Of a DNA stretch of 64,000 nucleotides, positions 42,948 through 51,273 are shown one piece after another. The notes beneath the pieces were generated by a model. The model was not told the DNA's origin. It saw only the letters and a program-made list of their open reading frames with translations, and did no database searches. Every line of letters begins with the position of its first letter. Position 1 is the stretch's first letter. The DNA is from Methylophilus medardensis. GTDB taxonomy: Bacteria; Pseudomonadota; Gammaproteobacteria; Burkholderiales; Methylophilaceae. The stretch lies in assembly GCF_006363915.1 (NCBI RefSeq), contig NZ_CP040946.1. One strand, given 5' to 3'. A program made the position numbers and the translations under genes.

Positions 42948-44993
42948 CTAAAACTGATAGGTGAGTGTAAGGCGTGCGGCTCTGGGCTCTACGGGGTGAA
43001 AGTGGATATCGTTTACGGGTGCAGCTTCTCCGCGCTGTTGTGATTCGTAGTAATAGTCGATATCGCTGGCTTTGCGGTCAAACAGGTTAAATACATCTAG
43101 GGTGAGCGTGGTGCGTGGGTTGTAGCGATAGCCAACGCGCGCGTAGGTGAGGAAGGTGGCGTTTGAGCGCACTGAATTATCTTCAATGAGCGGCCTAGGC
43201 CCAAAGTAGCGTAACTGCACACTGCCAAACCAATTACCCCAGTGGGTGACTGTGGCGCCAAGTGAGGCCACTTTATTGATAGCGCCGGGGATATATTGTC
43301 CAGCAAGGTCTCTTTGCGTGAAGCGTGCTTTTGAGAGTGCGAGATCCATGTCCAGCAGCAGCCAGTCATTCACCACATAATGGTTATTCCACTCCAACCC
43401 ATAGCGTCTACTCGCCCGGCTGGGTTGAGTCTCTCCGGCGTCGCCGACAAAGACCAGTTCAGAATCAATATCCAATTGCCAAAGCGCAAGCGAGCTTTGC
43501 AGCCCGGGAATCCATTCACTGCGGATGCCAACTTCACTGCCCCTGGTACTCACCAACGGCGTCACTGGCGTGGCTGCGCCACCACCGGGCAACACGGTTT
43601 GCGTCGTGCCACGGGCATCGTTACTGTGAAACCCTTTGCCGAGATTGTAGAAAAACTCGGTATTAGCCCATGGCCCAAAAATAACAGAGAGTTTAGGCGA
43701 GGTGATGCCATCACGCGTGTTGCCAGAGTTACCGTTGAGACTGCTTTTGACGTCAAACTGATATCGATCATGGCGCAAGCCAGCGACGGTACGTAATTTG
43801 TCATGCCACCAGACGGTATTCTCGACGAATAACCCTGCGCTGCTTTCTTCGACCTTGTCGGATCGGATGAGGAGTAAGCGCTGCTTTTGCGCAGTGTTGT
43901 ATAGCGCAACGGGGGAGAGTTGGTCATAGCGCGTTTGAACGCCCAGCCTGTTTTCCATCGGCAACCCCGCCAATTCGCCCAGCCAAGATTTACTGAGATT
44001 CACGCCGAGCATGGTGCGCTTTTCGCGCTGGTTAAACTGGTCACCATTGACTGGGTCGTTGAGGAAGTAAGTAAAGTTGCTATAGAGGTCTAATTCGGAA
44101 CGCACGGCGCAAGCGCTCATTTGCCAGCCACCTTGCGGATCACGATGCTGTTTGTTAAATGACAGGCTGTAGCGTGATGCATCACCGCCATCGCTTGGGT
44201 CTATGGCATCAAAGCGGCCGATTTGCCCGGAACGGACGGCGCGTAGCGGAACCTGGTCGGTACTGTTCCAGCGATTTTTATAGGCCATCATGGTAAAGGT
44301 GGTGCTATCGTGTGCATCGCTTTCACTATAGCGCAACAGGCCGTTATATTTCCTCACGCCTTCGGCCACCTGCCACGGCCCATCATAATGGTTCACGTCC
44401 AAGGCATAGAGTACATGGCCGTCTGCCACAGCTACTGAGTTTGCCAGCAACATACGCTGATAATCGTAACTGCCCATGGTCAGGCTGGCGAGGCCTTGTG
44501 GCAACTGGTTGAGTAAATGCAAGCGCGCAGCGCCGGCAGAAGAAAAGTCCCCGTCTTCTGCTGAATAGGGGCCTTTTTTATAGTGGATATGGCTCACCAG
44601 CTCAGGAATCAGAAAATTCAAATCGGTGTAGCCCTGGCCATGGGCATGGGTGCGCATATTCACCGGCATGCCATCCACATAAGTGGCAAAGTCTGTGCCG
44701 TGATCAAGGTTAAAGCCGCGCAGATAAAATTGGTTTGCCTTGCCGCTGCCGCTATGCTGCGTGACGATCATGCCGGGCACAAACTCTAAAATTTCACCGA
44801 CACGTGCAATCGGCCGATGTTTGATCAGGCTGGCGTTCACTTTGCCTTCGCTGGCGGCCTCAGATGATCCAACTGCATTGTCGTAATGCGCACGGGCCGT
44901 CACCGTGTCTAACGCTAGTTCATCGCTGGCCAGACCTGACGTGCTCGCAAATAATGCAGCCATCGCCACTGCAATATTTAAATGGTTGGTCAT
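42948..44993 (-). CDS. TonB-dependent receptor (ligand unknown)
   Basis: Outer-membrane receptor of 681 residues. A signal peptide (1-22) is followed by a plug domain (VGEILEFVPGMIV, YLRGFNLDHGTDFATYVDGMPVN) and a 22-strand barrel ending in Phe (LTYQF). The segment with MRTHAHGQGYTDLNFL marks a subgroup without assigned ligand that I know of. The 100 bases upstream hold no cobalamin riboswitch. A stretch reading GATAATG on the minus strand near 45045 is too weak to call a Fur box. No TonB, ExbB or transport genes adjoin it. Confidence 0.9.
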   Translation of the reverse strand: MTNHLNIAVAMAALFASTSGLASDELALDTVTARAHYDNAVGSSEAASEGKVNASLIKHRPIARVGEILEFVPGMIVTQHSGSGKANQFYLRGFNLDHGTDFATYVDGMPVNMRTHAHGQGYTDLNFLIPELVSHIHYKKGPYSAEDGDFSSAGAARLHLLNQLPQGLASLTMGSYDYQRMLLANSVAVADGHVLYALDVNHYDGPWQVAEGVRKYNGLLRYSESDAHDSTTFTMMAYKNRWNSTDQVPLRAVRSGQIGRFDAIDPSDGGDASRYSLSFNKQHRDPQGGWQMSACAVRSELDLYSNFTYFLNDPVNGDQFNQREKRTMLGVNLSKSWLGELAGLPMENRLGVQTRYDQLSPVALYNTAQKQRLLLIRSDKVEESSAGLFVENTVWWHDKLRTVAGLRHDRYQFDVKSSLNGNSGNTRDGITSPKLSVIFGPWANTEFFYNLGKGFHSNDARGTTQTVLPGGGAATPVTPLVSTRGSEVGIRSEWIPGLQSSLALWQLDIDSELVFVGDAGETQPSRASRRYGLEWNNHYVVNDWLLLDMDLALSKARFTQRDLAGQYIPGAINKVASLGATVTHWGNWFGSVQLRYFGPRPLIEDNSVRSNATFLTYARVGYRYNPRTTLTLDVFNLFDRKASDIDYYYESQQRGEAAPVNDIHFHPVEPRAARLTLTYQF

Positions 44994-45111
44994 TACTTTC
45001 GTATCCCTATACCTATGTTTTTTTGTCGTGATTCATGCAAGCGCATTATCAGGTAAGCAATCCCGGCAAACCATACGCATATTGACGCAAACATAAACAG
45101 CTTGAAAACGC

Positions 45112-45139
45112 AAAAAAGCCCGCTTGCGCGGGCTTTTTT
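45112..45139 (-). terminator. terminator of pnp
   Basis: GCCCGC (45118-45123) and GCGGGC (45128-45133) pair around TTGC, flanked by A6 on the left (T6 on the minus strand) and T6 on the right. It lies 14 bases beyond the pnp stop and could also act on the other strand. Confidence 0.85.
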
Positions 45140-45152
45140 ACTCCCTGTTAGC

Positions 45153-47273
45153 TTATTCAGCCGCTGGGGTTTCTTCTCTTGCTGGCGGATCAATCAGGGC
45201 TTTCATGCTCAAACGCACTTTACCTTTGTCATCCAACTCCACGACTTTCACTTTCACAATGTCACCCTCTTTGAGGTAATCACTGACCGCTTTCACGCGC
45301 TCGTGAGCGATTTGTGAAATGTGTACCAAGCCATCTTTACCCGGCATCAAGGTCACTACCGCACCAAAGTCGAGGATTTTAACAACAGGACCTTCGTAAA
45401 TCTGGCCCACTTCAACCTCGGCTGTGATTTGTGCAATACGACGTTGTGCTTCAGCGCCTTCGTCAGCATTGGTACACGCAATTTTCACAGTACCGTCATC
45501 TTCAATGTCGATGCTGGTATTGGTCTCTTTGGTCAGTGCTTGAATGACCGCGCCGCCTTTACCAATCACGTCACGGATCTTGTCCGGATTGATCTTCATG
45601 CTAATGATGCGTGGTGCAAATTGTGACATTTCAGCATTCACGCCAGACACGGCTTGTTTCATCAGGCCTAAAATGTGTGCGCGGCCTTCTTTGGCTTGCG
45701 CCAGCGCTACTTGCATAATCTGCGCAGTAATGCCGGTGATTTTGATGTCCATTTGCAGCGCAGTCACACCTTTGTCGGTACCCGCCACTTTAAAGTCCAT
45801 GTCACCCAGGTGATCTTCATCGCCCAGAATGTCAGTCAACACAGCAACGCGGTTTCCTTCTTTGATCAGGCCCATAGCAACACCAGCCACGTGCGCAGTC
45901 AATGGCACACCTGCGTCAAGCAAGGATAAGCAGCCACCACAGACAGACGCCATCGAGCTTGAACCATTGGATTCGGTAATCTCGGACACCACACGCATGG
46001 TGTAGTCAAAGTCTTCTTTTTTAGGTAATACGGCTTTTAAAGCGCGTTTTGCCAGATTGCCGTGACCGATTTCACGACGCTTAGGTGTACCGACACGACC
46101 GGTCTCACCAGTGGCATAAGGAGGCATGTTGTAATGCAACATAAAGCGGTCTGTGTATTCGCCAGACAAGGCATCAATGATTTGCTCATCACGGCCAGTG
46201 CCCAAAGTAGCAACCACCAAAGCTTGCGTTTCACCGCGGGTGAACAAAGCAGAGCCGTGTGCGCGTGGCAACACACCAGAACGGATGGTGATTGGTCGCA
46301 CTGTGCGCGTATCACGGCCATCAATCCGGGGCTCGCCGTTCAGAATCTGGCTACGCACGGTTTTGGCTTCTAGTTTAAAGAACTCATCTTTGGTTTTGTT
46401 GGCTTCTAGCGTCGATGTTTCTTCGGTGATCAGCGTGCTCATCACGCGAGACTTGATCTCGTCCAGCTTGGCAGAACGCTCACCTTTGGATTTAATTTTA
46501 AAAGCAGCGTTAATGTCGTCAGCGGCAATCGCAGCCACTTTTTCGATCAGTGCGGTATCTGGCTCTGGCGGTGTCCAGTCCCAAGCGTCTTTACCGGCTT
46601 CTGCTGCCATCTCATTAATGGCCTTGATGACGGGTTGCATTTGCTCATGGCCAAATACCACGGCGCCCAACATCACCTCTTCAGACAACTCTTTGGCTTC
46701 AGATTCAACCATCATGACTGCAGATTCTGTCGCACCAACGACCAGATCCAGCGCAGATTCTTTCAGCAATGAAACATCCGGGTTTAATACATATTCACCA
46801 TTGATGTAACCCACTCTTGCGGCACCCAATGGGCCGTAAAATGGAATACCTGACAATGCCAGCGCAGCAGATGCACCAATCACGGCGGGGATATCGGAAT
46901 CAATTTCCGGATCTAGCGATAGCACGGTAGCCACCACTTGCACTTCGTTGTAAAACGCATCCGGGAACAGTGGGCGCAACGGGCGATCGATCAAACGCGC
47001 CGTCAAGGTTTCTTTTTCGCTAGGACGGCCTTCACGCTTGAAGAAACCGCCTGGAATGCGGCCAGCCGCATAAGTCTTTTCTTGGTAATCCACGGTTAAT
47101 GGAAAGAAGTCCTGGCCCTCTTTCACTTCACGCTTGGCAGTCACAGCTACCAACACCACGGTATCCCCGTAGCTCACCACCACTGCCGCATCAGATTGAC
47201 GTGCAATTTCACCTGTTTCCAATGTCAGGGTATGCGCACCAAACGGGATGCTTCTTTTCGTAATTTCAAACAT
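45153..47273 (-). CDS. pnp: polyribonucleotide nucleotidyltransferase (PNPase)
   Basis: Phosphorolytic 3'-5' exoribonuclease of the RNA degradosome, 706 residues. Two RNase PH domains (1 to about 210 and 310-540) are separated by a helical domain. A KH domain with VIGKGGAVI and a C-terminal S1 domain (VEVGQIYEGPVVKI) follow. I chose the ATG at 47273 because AAAAGGA lies just upstream; an ATG seven codons earlier has no such site. A stem-loop lies 22 bases before the start. It follows rpsO but not immediately (293 bases, with a terminator), and truB is 14 kb away. Confidence 0.96.
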   Translation of the reverse strand: MFEITKRSIPFGAHTLTLETGEIARQSDAAVVVSYGDTVVLVAVTAKREVKEGQDFFPLTVDYQEKTYAAGRIPGGFFKREGRPSEKETLTARLIDRPLRPLFPDAFYNEVQVVATVLSLDPEIDSDIPAVIGASAALALSGIPFYGPLGAARVGYINGEYVLNPDVSLLKESALDLVVGATESAVMMVESEAKELSEEVMLGAVVFGHEQMQPVIKAINEMAAEAGKDAWDWTPPEPDTALIEKVAAIAADDINAAFKIKSKGERSAKLDEIKSRVMSTLITEETSTLEANKTKDEFFKLEAKTVRSQILNGEPRIDGRDTRTVRPITIRSGVLPRAHGSALFTRGETQALVVATLGTGRDEQIIDALSGEYTDRFMLHYNMPPYATGETGRVGTPKRREIGHGNLAKRALKAVLPKKEDFDYTMRVVSEITESNGSSSMASVCGGCLSLLDAGVPLTAHVAGVAMGLIKEGNRVAVLTDILGDEDHLGDMDFKVAGTDKGVTALQMDIKITGITAQIMQVALAQAKEGRAHILGLMKQAVSGVNAEMSQFAPRIISMKINPDKIRDVIGKGGAVIQALTKETNTSIDIEDDGTVKIACTNADEGAEAQRRIAQITAEVEVGQIYEGPVVKILDFGAVVTLMPGKDGLVHISQIAHERVKAVSDYLKEGDIVKVKVVELDDKGKVRLSMKALIDPPAREETPAAE

Positions 47274-47294
47274 ATTTTTCCTTTTCTCTACCAT

Positions 47295-47316
47295 GGCTAT
47301 TCACTACCTAATAGCC
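47295..47316 (-). promoter_or_regulatory. stem-loop in the pnp leader
   Basis: GGCTATT (47295-47301) and AATAGCC (47310-47316) are perfect arms with an 8-base loop, ending 22 bases before the pnp start. Further upstream, CGCTG-TCATT-CAGCG and a GCGAGATCTCGC palindrome lie near 47360. In E. coli pnp mRNA is autoregulated after RNase III cuts a leader hairpin; this one is shorter, so an analogous role is only suggested. Confidence 0.4.
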
Positions 47317-47487
47317 AATCTCAATAATGAAAACACGGTCTTCAATCGCTGTCATTCAGCGAGATCTCGCTCAATTAGCAACTAGCGCGTGTTTCCCGAT
47401 GTGTGGTGACTTCCATCAACACGCTGCAGTATTCACTACTAGCAACGCACTCACAGAAGCCACCCCATTTTGGTGATTTTTAAAGCA

Positions 47488-47525
47488 AAAAAGCCGAGGC
47501 AATCACCATGCCATCGGCTTTTATT
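47488..47525 (-). terminator. terminator of rpsO
   Basis: On the minus strand AAAAGCCGA and TCGGCTTTTTT pair, with an inner TGGCA/TGCC stem and a small bulge. It lies about 43 bases beyond the rpsO stop and separates rpsO from pnp. Confidence 0.75.
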
Positions 47526-47567
47526 TCGTTAAAAGTGAACAGTGTTAAGTGTCACACTTTAACCAAA

Positions 47568-47837
47568 TTATTTACGCAAGTTCAAGCGCTCGATCAGCGT
47601 TTGATAGCGGCTCACATCTTTACCTTTGAGGTAGTCAAGCAAGCTACGACGCTGACTGACCAATGCCAACAGACCGCGACGTGAGTGGTTGTCTTTTTTG
47701 TTGGATTTGAAATGCTCTGTCAAGTAAGCGATGCGGTTAGTCAACAAAGCCACTTGCACTTCTGGGCTAGCCGTATCATTCGGTGTGCGTTGATATTCTT
47801 TAATGATTTTTGCGGATTGTTCTGCGGTAACAGCCAT
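47568..47837 (-). CDS. rpsO: 30S ribosomal protein S15
   Basis: Primary 16S rRNA-binding ribosomal protein, 89 residues, of universal length. The blocks EVQVALLTNRI and HSRRGLLALVSQRRSLLDYLK are unmistakable. AAGGA lies 6 bases before the ATG. A perfect -10 TATAAT upstream and a terminator downstream make it a separate unit from pnp and truB. Confidence 0.98.
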   Translation of the reverse strand: MAVTAEQSAKIIKEYQRTPNDTASPEVQVALLTNRIAYLTEHFKSNKKDNHSRRGLLALVSQRRSLLDYLKGKDVSRYQTLIERLNLRK

Positions 47838-47926
47838 CTTTTTTCCTTTGAGTTAGCGTCAATGTCGCGGCAGCCAAGCAACCCATTTGCCCTACCACAC
47901 CGACATTCAATTTACACGAACCGCGC

Positions 47927-47932
47927 ATTATA
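47927..47932 (-). promoter_or_regulatory. -10 element of the rpsO promoter
   Basis: TATAAT on the minus strand followed by GCGCGG, a GC-rich discriminator typical of growth-rate-controlled promoters, about 90 bases before the rpsO ATG. The -35 is weak (TATGCA or similar). The leader is long enough for S15 autoregulation, but I see no clear pseudoknot. Confidence 0.5.
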
Positions 47933-48004
47933 GCGACAAGCCCCTGCCTTGCATAGCCTTTTGCACCAATAAGCGTCTGTTTTTATGAATTAATTTAGGC
48001 TGGC

Positions 48005-48904
48005 CTATAAAAAATCATCATAAAAATCCGTCTGCGCAGGCACCGCCCCGCGAACGCCGCAAATAGATGCGGCAAACCAAGCAGCGCGCGTTAACATCGT
48101 TTGCCTAGACCAACCCGCCAGCAATCCACGGATGACGACGGCCGTGTAAGCATCCCCGGCCCCGACGCTATCCACAAACGGTGCTTGCAGCGACATGGGG
48201 GGCGCCCGAAAGCCATTACCGTAGGCGTCGATCCAAAAACTGCCCTGCTCGCCGCAGGTGACAAACATTTCACTCAATCCAAACGCCATCAGCAAGTGAC
48301 GCGCAGATTCATTGATGTCCGGCGACACGGGCAAGCCCAATAACGCACATACTTGCGGCAGTTCTTCATGATTAATTTTAAGAATATCGGCCGCATGTAA
48401 CACCAGGCGCAAACTGTCAGCGTCATACCATGGCGCCCGCAAATTGATGTCGCAAAATACAGTGGCGGTGGTCATCTTCAACCACTGCTCAGCCAAAGAT
48501 TGCATCGGCGCATGTCGCAATGCCAACGAGCCGATATAGACCAATCGCGGCGCAGACTGCTGCGTCAGCGCCTCCACCGGCGGCCACTGCAACGCGTCAT
48601 AGGCTTGCTGGTCAAGAATCTCAAACCGATGGCCTTTGTCCTCAAAATGCACCATCACTTGTCCAGTCGGCAAATGCGCCACCTGCTGAATTCCTGCCGT
48701 CGACAAACCGCTCGCCTGCATTTCATCCACAATCCGCGTGCCTAGCGCATCTTCACCCACCGCCGACAGCAAATGGACCTCTAAGCCAAACGCATGACAG
48801 TGCCTAGCGACATTATACGGCGCACCCCCGATGATGGTTTTCTCAGGAAACACATCCCCAAGCACTTCGCCTAAAATCATGATGGCATCCGACATCCGCT
48901 GCAT
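48005..48904 (-). CDS. PfkB-family sugar kinase (fructokinase-like)
   Basis: Ribokinase-fold kinase of 299 residues. The N-terminal GGAPYNVARH substrate motif and DSVGAGDAYTA, with the catalytic Asp, are the two family signatures. The spread of motifs resembles fructokinases, but hexose specificity cannot be proved. GGAG lies 5 bases before the ATG, supporting this start over the ATG three codons later. It stands alone between rpsO and tRNA-Phe. Confidence 0.87.
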   Translation of the reverse strand: MQRMSDAIMILGEVLGDVFPEKTIIGGAPYNVARHCHAFGLEVHLLSAVGEDALGTRIVDEMQASGLSTAGIQQVAHLPTGQVMVHFEDKGHRFEILDQQAYDALQWPPVEALTQQSAPRLVYIGSLALRHAPMQSLAEQWLKMTTATVFCDINLRAPWYDADSLRLVLHAADILKINHEELPQVCALLGLPVSPDINESARHLLMAFGLSEMFVTCGEQGSFWIDAYGNGFRAPPMSLQAPFVDSVGAGDAYTAVVIRGLLAGWSRQTMLTRAAWFAASICGVRGAVPAQTDFYDDFL

Positions 48905-49050
48905 CCTTTCTCCGCGTTTTACGACTGTTATTGATTATCTTATCTTAGTGACTCGCATTAAAACAGATTGTTTCAACCCAGCAACGAGCGCATCGTTTAT
49001 CTGCATAGAATGGCGCACAAGACGCAAACTTGGATTTTTTTTATCTTTTG

Positions 49051-49079
49051 TGTGCATTTTTGGCGTTCTTTGCTATAAT
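49051..49079 (+). promoter_or_regulatory. promoter of tRNA-Phe
   Basis: A perfect -10 TATAAT (49074-49079) is followed by GCGCGTC, a GC-rich discriminator as in stringently controlled stable RNA genes. TGTGCA at 49051-49056 with a 17-base spacer is a weak -35. The tRNA starts 39 bases after the -10. Confidence 0.6.
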
Positions 49080-49117
49080 GCGCGTCTTGCGATTCGGGAC
49101 ATGCCCAAATTGCTGTT

Positions 49118-49193
49118 GGCCAGATAGCTCAGTCGGTAGAGCAGAGGATTGAAAATCCTCGTGTCGGCAGTTCGATTCTGCCTCTGGCCACCA
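49118..49193 (+). tRNA. tRNA-Phe (GAA)
   Basis: Full cloverleaf of 76 bases. The acceptor stem GGCCAGA pairs with TCTGGCC, followed by discriminator A and an encoded CCA. The D arm is AGCTCAGTCGGTAGAGC. The anticodon arm GAGGATTGAAAATCCTC has GAA as anticodon. The T arm contains the invariant TTCGATT. It is followed 47 bases later by the rhodanese gene. Confidence 0.97.
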
Positions 49194-49239
49194 CTTCCTT
49201 ACCTGCCTCTCGGCGCACTTCTTTTTTCTGGGTTTGTTG

Positions 49240-49557
49240 ATGTCATTAAAACACTTAACACCGGACGAACTACACTCACAACTGAATGACCCTGCATTGT
49301 TGCTGGTGGATATCCGCAACGATCATGAATTGGTATCAGGCATTTTACCTGGCGCCATTCACGTGCCGTTGGGCCAACTGACTGCAGTGTTTGACCAATT
49401 CCCCCCACACAAGAAAATTGTGTTTTATTGCCGTAGTGGCGTACGCTCAATCTCCGCGGGCGAATTTGCCTTAGCACAGGGCAGTGCAGATGTTTCACAT
49501 CTGGCTGGGGGAATATTAGCTTGGGCCGGCGCCGGCCTGCCCATTCAAGCCGCTTGA
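49240..49557 (+). CDS. rhodanese-like sulfurtransferase
   Basis: Single-domain rhodanese of 105 residues. The persulfide-forming Cys is in the loop YCRSGVRS, and LLVDIRNDHE and HLAGGILAWAGAGLP mark the fold ends. It would move sulfane sulfur between donors and acceptors. In-frame TTG codons lie just before this ATG; ATG is preferred. The TusA-like gene follows after 20 bases, and rhodanese plus TusA is a common sulfur-relay pair. Confidence 0.9.
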   Translation: MSLKHLTPDELHSQLNDPALLLVDIRNDHELVSGILPGAIHVPLGQLTAVFDQFPPHKKIVFYCRSGVRSISAGEFALAQGSADVSHLAGGILAWAGAGLPIQAA

Positions 49558-49577
49558 TCTCAACGCTGGGAACGCTT

Positions 49578-49811
49578 ATGTCATTTGATAAAGAAGTTGA
49601 CGCCCGAAATCTAAACTGCCCTTTACCCATTTTACGCTGTAAAAAAGCACTGAATGAGTTAGCGGCTGAACAGGTTCTGAAAATTATGGCGACCGACCCC
49701 GGCTCAAAAAAAGATTTTGATGCCTTTTGTCGTCAAACGGGTCACAGCCTGTTAGAGATGCAAGAAACTGAAGGTGTATTCACTTTCTGGATCCGCAAGC
49801 GCAGCCAATAA
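49578..49811 (+). CDS. TusA-family sulfur carrier protein
   Basis: SirA/TusA-like protein of 77 residues with the signature NCPLPILRCKKAL. The active Cys is the first in CPLP (residue 14) and accepts persulfide. Partners can include IscS for tRNA thiolation, molybdenum cofactor enzymes or sulfur oxidation. With the rhodanese directly upstream, persulfide hand-off between them is plausible. It is probably the last gene of a two-gene unit; no clear plus-strand terminator follows. Confidence 0.9.
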   Translation: MSFDKEVDARNLNCPLPILRCKKALNELAAEQVLKIMATDPGSKKDFDAFCRQTGHSLLEMQETEGVFTFWIRKRSQ

Positions 49812-49954
49812 CCGCCCCACCACCCAATCACTTCCCGACACCTTAATCTGCGCAAAAAAAGGCTTCCGAAGTAGCCGTGTGAGATCACTGCGTGAACCAA
49901 CTGGCATGCGTGCAAAACTCAAATCAAACGCCACACCGTGTTCGAGATGAATAA

Positions 49955-49987
49955 AAAACCCGCCAGATGCTGCCTGGCGGGTTTGTT
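49955..49987 (-). terminator. terminator of the propeller lipoprotein gene
   Basis: AACCCGCCAG (49957-49966) and CTGGCGGGTT (49974-49983) form a perfect 10-bp stem; on the minus strand it is followed by TTTTTT. It lies 15 bases beyond the stop of the gene at 50002. Confidence 0.85.
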
Positions 49988-50001
49988 GTGCCGTTAAAGA
50001 A

Positions 50002-51132
50002 TTACTTAGCGCGCTCTAAGCTCCCCATTGCTTTCGGGAAAGTCACCACACCCCAAGGCATGTTTTTGACCTCTACCTGTTTCGTCACTTCGAGTTTATC
50101 TGCGTCAATCACAAACACTGCGTCGGACTTACCACATGCCAACAAAATATTTTTGTTATCTGGGGTAAAGCTGAAATGCCAGCAACGATTGCCAGTCGGC
50201 ACTTCTTTCAGCTTTTCAAACGTCTTGGCATCAAACACTTGCAGCAGTTTAGCTTTATTGGTTGCGACAAAAATGCGCTCGCCTTTGCTGTCATACGCGA
50301 TTCCGTAAGGGGTTTCTGCCGTATCTACCGTGCGTACCACATTAAAGTCTTTATCCATCACCATAAATTTGTTACCAAACTCTAGCGTTGCTAAGTAGGT
50401 ATTGCCATCCGGGGATACTTTAATACCGCGAGGACGATCGCCATATTCATGCGTGGCAATGGTTTTTACTAACGCGCCGGTCTCTATGTTGTGCACAGTG
50501 ACGGTGTTATCGGCCTCATTGGTAATCACCAGTTGTGTACCGTCCGCAGAAAACTCCAGCCCTTCGGTTTCTGGGCCACCGGTGATTTCGCGGATTTTCT
50601 CGCCTTTAGTCAAATCGACAACCGCAATTTTGGCTGGGATTTTTTCATCGTCATCGTCATCCTCCTCTTCGTGCTTTTCACCCGGTTTAGGCGGCGGACC
50701 GGCTTTGGCGCTCGGCTCAGACGAAACAAAAGCAAAGTTGCCGTTGATGCGCACAAACTCAGGATTTTTACCAACCTCGATTTGTTTAACGACTTCACCG
50801 GTGGCGGTGTCGATCACTGAGATACTGCCGTTTTCACGGGTTGCTACCACTAGTTGCTTACCATCATCGCTGACAGCCAAGCCTCGCGGCCCTTGTGCCT
50901 TGACGTCGATTTGCTTGGTCACTTCCATCGTCGCCAAATCAATCACGTTTACCCCTGCATCTTGCGTGGACACATAAGCAACTGCGCCGCCAGCAGCACT
51001 TTCGCTGACCGGGGCAAGCGCCTCGGTGGCTGGTTCTTCTTGTTTATTACAGGCAGTCACACTCGCCACCAATGCCAGCAGTAACAAGCTTGTGCGCGTA
51101 CGACGCGCGAACGATGATTTCAACATTTGCAT
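50002..51132 (-). CDS. YncE-like beta-propeller lipoprotein with an acidic insert
   Basis: Secreted seven-bladed-propeller type protein of 376 residues. The lipobox SVTAC gives the lipidated Cys at residue 28. YVTN-like repeats follow (VISVIDTATGEVVKQIEVGKNP and similar). Between two blades is an insertion with a Pro/Lys stretch and HEEEDDDDDEK (near 159-169), unusual and probably metal-binding or flexible. AGGAG sits 5 bases before the ATG. A Fur-type palindrome lies 35 bases upstream. E. coli YncE is a Fur-controlled propeller, which fits. An alternative is a PQQ-associated propeller; ligand unknown. Confidence 0.78.
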   Translation of the reverse strand: MQMLKSSFARRTRTSLLLLALVASVTACNKQEEPATEALAPVSESAAGGAVAYVSTQDAGVNVIDLATMEVTKQIDVKAQGPRGLAVSDDGKQLVVATRENGSISVIDTATGEVVKQIEVGKNPEFVRINGNFAFVSSEPSAKAGPPPKPGEKHEEEDDDDDEKIPAKIAVVDLTKGEKIREITGGPETEGLEFSADGTQLVITNEADNTVTVHNIETGALVKTIATHEYGDRPRGIKVSPDGNTYLATLEFGNKFMVMDKDFNVVRTVDTAETPYGIAYDSKGERIFVATNKAKLLQVFDAKTFEKLKEVPTGNRCWHFSFTPDNKNILLACGKSDAVFVIDADKLEVTKQVEVKNMPWGVVTFPKAMGSLERAK

Positions 51133-51166
51133 TTATCTCCTGATTTTTTTATTAAAGCTTACGATC

Positions 51167-51189
51167 CCAGCAAGAATCATTCTCGCTGG
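51167..51189 (-). promoter_or_regulatory. candidate Fur box
   Basis: A 23-bp palindrome (11-1-11 with one mismatched pair) centred at 51178, with core AGAATCATTCT, as in many Fur sites. It lies 35-57 bases upstream of the propeller lipoprotein start, in position to block its promoter when iron is present. Confidence 0.6.
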
Positions 51190-51273
51190 CAAATCGTTGC
51201 CCAGATTGACTTTGCACCCCACCGCAGTGAATATCGGCTCAAAGAAACCACCAACCTGGCTACATACAACCAA

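Noticed and set aside
44994..45111. Cobalamin riboswitch or Fur box before the TonB receptor
   Set aside because: The gap is too short and lacks the B12 box; only a GATAATG fragment resembles Fur sites.
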